From assembly GCA_026005075.1 (NCBI GenBank), contig BPKJ01000001.1:124001-188000 (forward strand): a DNA stretch of 64,000 nt, written 5' to 3'. This document shows, in pieces, positions 56,717-64,000 of the stretch; the stretch's first letter is position 1; each line of letters begins with the position of its first letter. The translations under genes and the position numbers were made by a program. A model generated the notes under the pieces. The model saw nothing but the letters and a program-made list of their open reading frames with translations, had not been told where the DNA came from and did no database searches. Origin of the DNA: Lysobacteraceae bacterium. GTDB taxonomy: Bacteria > Pseudomonadota > Gammaproteobacteria > Xanthomonadales > Xanthomonadaceae.

Positions 56717-58459
56717 ATGGCCCGCATCCCTGACGCCTTCATCGACGACCTGCTGGCGCGCACCGACATCGTCGAGGTGATCGGCGCGCGGGTGCCGCTG
56801 CGGCGCGCCGGTCGCGAGTACCAGGCGCGCTGCCCGTTCCACGACGAGCGCACGCCGAGTTTCACCGTCAGCCCCGGCAAGCAGTTCTACCATTGCTTCG
56901 GCTGCGGGGCGCACGGCAGCGCCATCGGCTTCCTGATGGCCTACGACCGCATGGAGTTCCTCGACGCGGTCGAGGAACTGGCCCGCCGTGCCGGCATGGA
57001 GGTGCCGCAGGAAACCCGCCAGCGCCACCAGCACGCCGACCTCGCGCCGCTGTTCGAGGTGCTGGAACGTGCGGCGGACTTCTTCCGGGAACGTCTCGGG
57101 GAAAGCCCGCGCGCGCGCCAGTACCTGCAGCGCCGTGGCCTCGACCCCGCGACCGTGGAGCGCTTCGGGCTCGGCTACGCGCCGCCGGGCTGGGATGCGC
57201 TCCGGTCCGCGCTCGGCACCGATGCCCGCCGGCTCGCCCTGCTGGAGCGCGCAGGCCTGCTCTCGCGCAACGACGCGGGCCGGGTGTACGACCGCTTCCG
57301 CGACCGGGTGATGTTCCCGATCCACGACCGCCGCGGACGGGTGATCGCCTTCGGCGGCCGCGTGCTCTCCGGCGAGGAAGGCCCGAAGTACCTCAACTCC
57401 CCGGAAACGCCGCTGTTCCACAAGGGCCGCGAGCTCTACGGCCTGTGGCAGGTGCGGCAGGCACACAGCCGCATCCCGCGGCTGATCGTGGTCGAGGGCT
57501 ACATGGACGTGCTCGCCCTGTTCCGCTACGGCATCGACACCGCGGTGGCGACCCTCGGCACCGCCACCAGCGCCGACCACGCCGAGCTGCTGTTCCGCAA
57601 CGCCGCCGACGTGTATTTCTGCTTCGACGGCGACCGCGCCGGCCGCAGCGCGGCCTGGAAGGCGGCCGAGGCCGTCCTGCCGCGGATGCGCGACGGCCGG
57701 CAGGCCTTCTTCCTGTTCCTGCCCGAGGGCGAGGACCCCGATTCGCTGCTGCAGAAGCAGGGGGCCGAGGGCTTCCAGCGCCAGCTCGAGCGCTCGGTGC
57801 CGCTTTCCGACTTCTTCTTCGCCGAACTCGGTCAGGATGTCGATCTCGCCACGCTCGATGGCAAGGCCCGTCTGGCCGAGCGTTGCCGGCCCTGGCTGGA
57901 GCGGATTCCGGAGGGCGCCTTCCGCGACCTGATGGAGCTGCGGCTGGGCGAGCTCACCGGCCTTGACCGCGCGCGCGGCCAGCCACCCGCCCCGCCGGCG
58001 CCAAGGCCCCACCGCCGCCCGACCGCGGCCGGCGCCCGCCGCTCGCTGGTGCGCACCCTCGTGGCCCTGCTGCTGCAGCGCCCGCAACTCGCCCTCGAGG
58101 CCGGGCCGCCGCCCTGGGCCTTCAGCCGTCTGCGCCAGCCCGGCGTACCGCTGCTGGGCGAGCTGCTCGAGCTGTGCCAGCGGCAGCGCCCGCCGAATAC
58201 CGCGGCCCTGCTCGAGCACCTTGCGGGACGCGAGGAGACGCCGGCGCTGCACAAGCTGGCGCTGGTCGAGTTCCCGGGCGACGAGAGCGCATGGCAGAAG
58301 GAGTTTCGCGGCGGCCTGCTCCAGCTCGAACGGCAGGCGCGCACGCAACGCATCGCCGAACTGCAGGCGCTGCAGCGCGAGCGCGGTCTCGACGCGGCGG
58401 AGAAGGACGAGCTGCGCGCCCTTCTGCGCGGCACGCACGACCAGGCCGGGAGAGCCTGA
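56717..58459 (+). CDS. dnaG: DNA primase DnaG
   Basis: 580 residues. The N-terminal zinc ribbon has CPFHDERTPSF and YHCFGCG. The TOPRIM core shows LIVVEGYMDVLAL and FDGDRAG, and the C-terminal third (LVRTLVALLLQRPQLALE) is the DnaB-binding helicase domain. It makes RNA primers at the replication fork. rpoD normally follows dnaG in this operon, but here a SpoU methyltransferase lies on the opposite strand 12 bases after the stop. Confidence 0.98.
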   Translation: MARIPDAFIDDLLARTDIVEVIGARVPLRRAGREYQARCPFHDERTPSFTVSPGKQFYHCFGCGAHGSAIGFLMAYDRMEFLDAVEELARRAGMEVPQETRQRHQHADLAPLFEVLERAADFFRERLGESPRARQYLQRRGLDPATVERFGLGYAPPGWDALRSALGTDARRLALLERAGLLSRNDAGRVYDRFRDRVMFPIHDRRGRVIAFGGRVLSGEEGPKYLNSPETPLFHKGRELYGLWQVRQAHSRIPRLIVVEGYMDVLALFRYGIDTAVATLGTATSADHAELLFRNAADVYFCFDGDRAGRSAAWKAAEAVLPRMRDGRQAFFLFLPEGEDPDSLLQKQGAEGFQRQLERSVPLSDFFFAELGQDVDLATLDGKARLAERCRPWLERIPEGAFRDLMELRLGELTGLDRARGQPPAPPAPRPHRRPTAAGARRSLVRTLVALLLQRPQLALEAGPPPWAFSRLRQPGVPLLGELLELCQRQRPPNTAALLEHLAGREETPALHKLALVEFPGDESAWQKEFRGGLLQLERQARTQRIAELQALQRERGLDAAEKDELRALLRGTHDQAGRA

Positions 58460-58471
58460 GCGGAGCGCGGC

Positions 58472-59278
58472 TCAGGTCGGGTAGCGGCGCCGCCACTCCG
58501 CCAGCAGCACCGCCGCGGCACTGGCGACGTTCAGGCTCTCCACCGCCCCGCTGCCGGGAATGCCGAGGCGCAGTTCGCAGGATTCCGCAAGCGCGCGGCT
58601 CATGCCCTCGCGCTCGGCGCCGAAGACCAGCACCAGCTTGTCGGGCAGCTCGCTGCGGAACACGTCGGCACCGCCCCGCGGCAGGGTCGCGGCCAGCACG
58701 TAGCCCGCTGCGCGCAGGCGCTGCAGGACAAGCCGAGGCTCGGACAGCGGCAGCAGCGGCACCGCCTCGGCGCCGCCCTCGGCCACGCGGCAGGCCGCAC
58801 CGCTCAAGGCCAGTCCCGAGGCCGCGTCCACCAGCACCGCCCGCACCCCGAAATGGGCCGCCGAGCGCAGCACCGCACCGAGGTTGTGGGGGTTGCCGAC
58901 GCCATCCAGATAGACCAGCAGCGCCGGCGCGGCGGGATCGCGCGCCAGCAGGGCATCGAGGTCGGGCGGGCGTGGCCTTCGCATGTCCAGCACCACCCCC
59001 TCGTGGTGCGCCGAGCCGCACAGGCGCCGCAGGTCCTCGTCCTCGACCACGCGGTAGCCGATCCGGTTCGCCACGCAGTAGGCGAGCAGGGGCCGCAGCG
59101 CCGCGATCCGCTGCGCACTGAGGTAGGCCTTGCGCAGGTCCGCAGGACGCCGCGCGAAGGCGGCAAGGCAGGCATGCAGGCCGTGCAGGCGCAGTTCGGG
59201 CTCGTGCCGCTCGTGCCGCGGACCGGCCGTCCGCGGCGGCGACGCCCCGCCCCTCGTCGAACGCGGTCGTTCAGGCAT
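58472..59278 (-). CDS. SpoU/TrmH-family RNA 2'-O-methyltransferase
   Basis: 268 residues. An N-terminal substrate-binding domain (LRLHGLHACLAAFARRPADLRKAYL) precedes the SPOUT knot with LDGVGNPHNLGAVLRSAAHFG, LVFGAEREGMSRAL and IPGSGAVESLNVASAAAVLL. The layout fits RlmB (23S rRNA G2251) or its paralogues; I do not choose one. ATG 59278 is preferred to the GTG two codons upstream because GGTGG precedes it. It overlaps the RND pump stop by eight bases, so it ends the efflux operon. Confidence 0.88.
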   Translation of the reverse strand: MPERPRSTRGGASPPRTAGPRHERHEPELRLHGLHACLAAFARRPADLRKAYLSAQRIAALRPLLAYCVANRIGYRVVEDEDLRRLCGSAHHEGVVLDMRRPRPPDLDALLARDPAAPALLVYLDGVGNPHNLGAVLRSAAHFGVRAVLVDAASGLALSGAACRVAEGGAEAVPLLPLSEPRLVLQRLRAAGYVLAATLPRGGADVFRSELPDKLVLVFGAEREGMSRALAESCELRLGIPGSGAVESLNVASAAAVLLAEWRRRYPT

Positions 59279-62200
59279 GGCCACCCACCGGCTTGATCTC
59301 CCGCTCCTGCTGCTCCAGCTTGCGGGCCACCGCCAGCGGCGAGCGGGTGAAGGGCGCCACCTTGGCGTAGAAGGCGGGCACCACGTAGAGCGAGAGCAGG
59401 GTCGAGAGGCTGACCCCGGCGATCACCACGATCGCCACCGTGCGCCGGCTGGCCGAGCCGGGACCGTCGTCAAGCAGCAGCGGCACGGCACCGGCCACAG
59501 TGGCGATCGAGGTCATCACGATCGGGCGCAGGCGGGTTGCAGCGGCCTCGACCACGGCGTCGATCACGTCGCGACCCTCGTCGCGGAGCTGGTTGGCAAA
59601 CTCGACGATGAGGATGCCGTTCTTGGCCGCAAGGCCCACCAGCATGACGATGCCGATCTGGCTGAACAGGTTGAGCGAACTGCCGAACAGCCACAGTCCG
59701 AGCAGCGCGCCGACCACGGCCAGCGGCACCGTCAGCATGGTCACCAGCGGATGGGCGAAGCTCTCGAACTGGGCGGCCAGCACCAGGTACACCACCAGCA
59801 AGGCCAGCGCGAAGGTGAGGAGGATGCTGCCGCCGGCGTTGCGGTAGTCGCGCGACTCGCCCTTGAAGTCGAGCTGGGCGGTGGGCGGAAGCTCCTCGGC
59901 GGCCACCTGCTCGATCCAGCCAAGAGCCTCGCCCAGCGTGTAGCCCGGTGCCAGGCCGGCACTCAGGGTGATCGCGCGCAGACGGTTGAAGCGGTTGTAG
60001 CTGCCCGGCTCGGCCAGCTCGCGCAGGGCGACGAGGTTGGCCAGCGGCACCAGCGCGCCGCTGGTCGTCGAGCGCACGTAGAGGTTGGCGAGGTCGTCCG
60101 GGCTGACGCGGTCCTCCGGGCGGGCCTGGAGGATGACGTCGTATTCCTCGCCATCGCTGACGAAGGTCGTCACCCGTCGCGCCCCCATCATCGTCTCCAG
60201 GGTGCGGCCGAGGTCGGAGAGCGACACGCCAAGGTCGGCAGCGCGTGCGCGGTCGACGATGATGCGCATCTGCGGCCGGGTTTCCTTGAAGTCCGAGTCC
60301 ACCGCGAACAGCCCCGGATTCTGCTCCATGCGGGCCAGCATGCGGTCCCGCCAGCGGGCCAGTTCCTCGTAGTCCGGCCCGCCCAGCACCACCGACACCG
60401 GCTGCCCGCGCGAGCGGACCAGGCCGGAACGGATGATCGGCAGCGCACGCACCCCGGGGATGCTTGCCAGCCGGGCGCGCAGTTCCTCGACCAGCGCGGC
60501 GGTGGAGACCTGGCGCTGGTCCCACGGGTTCATGAGCACGATGGCCTGCCCGGTGTGCATCTCCTCGCTGGCGCCGAACCCGCCGGGCACGCGGGTGTTG
60601 ACGCGCATGATCGGCCGTCCCTCGCCCACGTACGGGGCAAGGATGGCCTCGACCTTCTGCATCTGCCCCACCGTCCAGTCGAAACCCGCACCTTCCGGTC
60701 CCTGCACCGAGACGAAGAAGGCGCCGCGGTCCTCCGGGGGCGCCAGTTCCTGCGGCAGACGGGTGAACAGCCACCAGGACAAGCCCACCGCCGCCAGCAC
60801 GACCAGCGCGACCCGCCCCGGATGCCGCACGACCCCTGCGACCTGCCGCCGGTAGGCGGCCGTCGCGCGCTGGAACGCCTTGTGCAGCCACGCGATCTGC
60901 CCCGCCGCGCCCCCGGCCGGGCGCAGCAGCCGCGAGCAGAGCATGGGGGCGAGGCTCAGGGCGACGAACGAGGAGATCACCACCGCCCCGGCCAGCGCCA
61001 CCGAGAGCTCGCGGAACAGCCGCCCGGAGTCGCCTTCCATGAAACCGACCGGCAGGAACACCGCGACCAGCACCGCGGTGGTGGCGATGACGGCGAACGC
61101 GACCTGCCGGGTTCCGCGGGCCGCCGCCACCAGCGCAGGTTCACCGAGGTCGACCCGGCGCTGCACGTTCTCCAGCACGACGATGGCATCGTCCACCACG
61201 AGCCCGATGCTGAGCACCAGCGCCAGCAGGGTCAGCAGGTTGATGCTGTAGCCGAAGGCCCACAGGCCGATGAATGCGGCGATGAGGCACACCGGGACGG
61301 TGACGGCCGGCACCAGCGCCGCGCGCGCGCTGCCCAGGAACACCAGGATCACCCCCAGCACCAGCACCACCGCCTCGATGAGCGTGCGGTAGACCCGTTC
61401 GACCGCCGCCTCGATGAAGATCGTGGCGTCGAAGGCGACGAAGATGCGCGTGCCCGGCGGCAGGCTGTCCTGCAGCTGAGGCAGCCGGCCCGCACCGCCC
61501 GCGCCACGTCGAGCGCGTTGGCGGTCGAGGTCTTGATCACGCCAAGACCGATGTTGGGGCGGCCGTTGCCGCGAAAGTAGGCGCGGCGCTCGGCCGAGGC
61601 CAGCTCGACCCGCGCGACCTCGCCCAGCCGGATCAGGTGCCCGTCCGCGCCCTTGGCCAGAACCATGGCGGCAAAGTCCTCGGCCGAGGCATAGCCGCGG
61701 TCGACCCGCAGCGTGAAGTCGCGCTGGGCGGACTCCAGCCGACCGGCTGGGAGCTCCACGTTCTCGCGGCGCAGGGCGTTCTCGACGTCGCCGACGGTCA
61801 GCCCGCGCGCCGCCAGCGCGACCCGGTCGAGCCAGATCCGCATGGCGTAGCGCTGCTGACCACCGACCCGTACCTGGGCCACGCCGTCGATCGAGGACAG
61901 CCGGTCGACGAGGTAACGCTCGGCGTAGTCGGACAGCTCCAGCGTGTCCATGGTCGCCGAGTCGAGGTTGAGCCACATCACCACCTCGGCGCTGGACTCG
62001 ACCTTCTCCACCTCCGGCGGATCGGCCTCGACCGGCAGGCGGTCGGCGATGCGCGACACCGCCGCGCGCACGTCGTTGGCCGCGGCCTCGATGTCCCGGC
62101 TCAGCGAGAACTCCACGGTGACGTCGGCGCGGCCGGTGACCGATCGCGACTCGATGGTCTGGATGCCCTCGATCCCGGCCAGCGCGTCCTCGACGATCTG

Positions 62201-62392
62201 CGTGATCCGGGTCTCCACCACCGCGGCCGAGGCACCCGGGTAGCGCACCTCCACCGAAACCACCGGCGGGTCGATGTCGGGCAGCTCGCGCACGGTGAGC
62301 CGGGTGAAGGCCATCACCCCCACCACGATCAGCAGCAGGTTCATGACCACCGCGAGTACGGGCCGACGGATCGAGAGGTCGGAGAGCCTCAT
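59271..62392 (-). pseudogene. RND-family efflux transporter (AcrB/MexF-like inner-membrane pump), broken by a -1 frameshift
   Basis: Reading from ATG 62392, MRLSDLSIRRPVLAVVMNLLLIVVGVMA continues through the first porter domain to VIKTSTANALDVARAVRAG, then loses the family sequence. From about 61484 the neighbouring frame resumes with LPQLQDSLPPGTRIFVAFD and continues through the membrane and second porter domains (GLVVDDAIVVLENVQRR, AAKNGILIVEFANQLRDEG) to the stop. The total is 3122 bases, one short of 1041 codons. A single base lost at about 61485 (probably GCC GAG CTG to GCC GGC TG) explains it. Unless this is a sequencing error, the pump is non-functional. The membrane fusion gene ends one base upstream and is intact. 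Confidence 0.9.
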
Positions 62393-62393
62393 C

Positions 62394-63446
62394 TCAGCCC
62401 CCTGCCTGGGTCCCGGCCTCCGCCACCGCCACCCCGGGGCGGAGCTTGACCACGCCCTCCACCACCACGCGGTCCCCGGCGGCGAGGCCCTGGGTGATCT
62501 CGACCCTGCCGTCGCGGCGCGCGCCGCTGCGCACCGCCACCTGCTGCGCCCGGCCCTCGGCATCGACCACGAACACGGACTGCTCCGAACCGACCTGCAG
62601 CAGCGCGATCTCCGGCACCGCGATCACCTCCCGCGCCGGCAGTTCCAGCCGCACCGTCATCAGCATGCCGGGCCGCAGCAGGTAGTCGGGATTGGGCAGC
62701 TCGGCCCGCACGGTAACCGCGCGGGTGATCGGATCGACGCGCGAACCGATCACGGTCACCCGGCCGCGGAAGCGGCGCTCCGGCCAGGCCGCGCTGCGGG
62801 CGAGGACCCCCTGCCCCGGCGCGACCGCCGCCATCCGCGTCTCCGGCAGCGAGAAGTCGAGCTTGACCGGGTCGATGTCGTCGAGGGTGACGATCGGCGT
62901 GCCCGGGGTGACCAGGGTTCCCGGACTGACCTGCCGGAAGCCGAGCACACCGGCGAAGGGCGCGGCGATGACCCGGTCGGCGAGCCGCGCGCGGATCGCA
63001 TCCATCCTCGCCCGCGCGGCATCCCGGGTCGCAATCAGCGAGTCCAGGGTGCTCTTTGGCAAGGTGCCCTGGGCGACCAGATCGGCCTGTCGCTCGAAGG
63101 CCTTCAGGGCCTCGGTGTAGGCCGCCTGCGCCTCCTCCAGCGCCGCCACCTCGGCCCGCCCGGAAAGATCGACCAGCACCTGGCCTTCCTCGACCCGCTG
63201 GCCGTCCTCGAAGTTGACCCGCACCACGGTCTCGGTGACCTTGGCGGTCAGGGTCACCGACTCGTTGGCGCGGACCGTGCCCAGCGCTTCCAGGGTGTCG
63301 GTCCAGGACTGCGGCTGGACCACCTCGGTGACCACCTCGATCGGCGCCTGCCCGCGCCCTGCCCCCGGTTCCGGGGCACGCTCGGCACAGCCGGCAAGCA
63401 GCGCCACGAGCAGCAGAGCCGCGGTCGGCCGGAATCCTGACAGCAT
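62394..63446 (-). CDS. RND efflux membrane fusion lipoprotein
   Basis: 350 residues. The signal peptide MLSGFRPTAALLLVALLAGC ends in a lipobox, so it is a periplasmic lipoprotein. VRANESVTLTAKVTETVVRVNFEDGQRVEEGQVLVDL is the lipoyl domain. A helical hairpin of about 60 residues follows, then the barrel domain AAPFAGVLGFRQVSPG. It links an RND pump to an outer-membrane channel. The ATG follows GAGGAG. It is the first gene of the operon; no TolC-like gene is visible. Substrates are unknown. Confidence 0.93.
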   Translation of the reverse strand: MLSGFRPTAALLLVALLAGCAERAPEPGAGRGQAPIEVVTEVVQPQSWTDTLEALGTVRANESVTLTAKVTETVVRVNFEDGQRVEEGQVLVDLSGRAEVAALEEAQAAYTEALKAFERQADLVAQGTLPKSTLDSLIATRDAARARMDAIRARLADRVIAAPFAGVLGFRQVSPGTLVTPGTPIVTLDDIDPVKLDFSLPETRMAAVAPGQGVLARSAAWPERRFRGRVTVIGSRVDPITRAVTVRAELPNPDYLLRPGMLMTVRLELPAREVIAVPEIALLQVGSEQSVFVVDAEGRAQQVAVRSGARRDGRVEITQGLAAGDRVVVEGVVKLRPGVAVAEAGTQAGG

Positions 63447-63599
63447 CCCATGTCTCCTCGTCCGTGGCCGGACCGGGGCGCGGGCGCAAGGCCCGTGCCG
63501 GTCCGGCGCCCACGGCGGAAGCATGCCGCAGGGACGGGAGCCCCCGCCCCCGCGCGGCGGCAGAACGAGCCGGGGCCGCGCCGGGGCGTCAGGCCGGGC

Positions 63600-64000
63600 T
63601 CAGGCGGCCTTGCTCCACTTGCCGAGGGCCGCCAGGCCGTTTTCCCTGGCGCGCTGCGCCACCGCCCGCTGCGCGGCGGCGTAGTTGCCGGTCATGTCCT
63701 GGGCCCAGAGCTTCAGCGCCGCCTGCTGCATGGCGCGGCCGTAGCTGAAGGACAGCGGCCAGGGGTGCGGCCCCATCCGGTTCATGGCGTCGAGGTGGGC
63801 CGTGGCCGCCTCGTCGCTCTGCCCGCCGGAGAGGAAGACGATGCCCGGCAACAGGGCCGGGACCGTGGCCTTGAGGCAGCGCAGGGTCATCTCCGCCACC
63901 TCCTCGACCGTGGCCTGCTGCGGGCAGTCCTTGCCGGAAATCACCATGCTGGCCTTGAGGATCGTGCCCTCGATCATCACGTTCTGCTCGTACAGGGCGC
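63600..64000 (-). CDS. Class I fructose-bisphosphate aldolase (5' end missing)
   Basis: The visible 133 C-terminal residues contain IEGTILKASMVISG, where the Lys should form the Schiff base with substrate, then ALLPGIVFLSGGQSDEAATAHLDAMNRM and the C-terminal FSYGRAMQQAALKLW. These are eukaryote-type class I aldolase motifs. It cleaves fructose-1,6-bisphosphate in glycolysis or gluconeogenesis. The gene continues past the right edge. The 153 bases between its stop and the membrane fusion gene hold nothing I recognise. Confidence 0.93.
   Translation of the reverse strand, partial: ALYEQNVMIEGTILKASMVISGKDCPQQATVEEVAEMTLRCLKATVPALLPGIVFLSGGQSDEAATAHLDAMNRMGPHPWPLSFSYGRAMQQAALKLWAQDMTGNYAAAQRAVAQRARENGLAALGKWSKAA

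Overview
The window is very GC-rich, densely coded DNA from a Gram-negative gammaproteobacterium. A complete minor-pilin operon (fimU-pilV-pilW-pilX-pilY1-pilE), an Oar-type TonB-dependent receptor, queA-tgt-yajC-secD-secF, purM-purN beside DUF2066/hda, and tsaD divergent from rpsU-yqeY-dnaG together point to the Xanthomonadales/Lysobacterales or close relatives. This placement is an inference from gene content; there is no rRNA here. Most genes are on the minus strand. Start/stop overlaps of the ATGA, GTGA or TGATG type are common, and no gene-free gap exceeds about 210 bases.

Layout, left to right. 1-4227 (minus): a three-gene oxidoreductase operon (FAD dehydrogenase, FMN 2-hydroxyacid dehydrogenase, ThDP enzyme cut by the left edge). 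4302-6335: uvrB. 6505-14989: type IV pilus minor pilins, with a separate fimT-like gene and tRNA-Asn at one end. 15131-17603: nucleotide nucleosidase ppnN and a double cyclic-nucleotide-binding/rhodanese protein. 17747-20950: Oar-like receptor. 21160-23540: marC, a degenerate SDR, grxD, and divergent sodB. 23584-27421 (minus): trmJ, a PhnD-like periplasmic binding protein and a membrane GGDEF/EAL protein in one overlapping operon. 27490-28308: suhB. 28403-33963 (minus): queA-tgt-yajC-secD-secF. 34135-38541: a class III aminotransferase, two translationally coupled diguanylate cyclases and a lipoprotein. 38570-42871: acyl-CoA dehydrogenase, GNAT, HNH nuclease and an unrecognised receiver-like protein. 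42966-48980: dxs, prmC, a membrane protein, hda, a PerM-like transporter and a CDP-alcohol phosphatidyltransferase. 48980-52613: DUF2066, purM, purN and a frameshifted DUF3108 gene. 52589-55783 (minus): tsaD-folB-mscS-folK. 55883-58459: rpsU-yqeY-dnaG. 58472-63446 (minus): an RND efflux pair whose pump gene carries a frameshift, plus a SpoU methyltransferase. 63600-64000: 3' part of a class I fructose-bisphosphate aldolase.

Functional themes are surface motility (type IV pili), c-di-GMP signalling (three GGDEF proteins), translation and tRNA modification (queA, tgt, trmJ, tsaD, prmC, SpoU methyltransferase), protein export (YajC-SecDF), folate and purine synthesis, and DNA replication/repair (uvrB, dnaG, hda). 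I saw no CRISPR array, prophage, insertion sequence, rRNA or toxin-antitoxin pair. The most notable points are two frameshifted genes (one at a 10-bp tandem near-duplication), a PhnD-like/GGDEF-EAL sensory pair, an SDR that has lost its catalytic residues, two genes with promoters placed for leaderless transcription, and a conserved-looking protein of unknown function at 41792.
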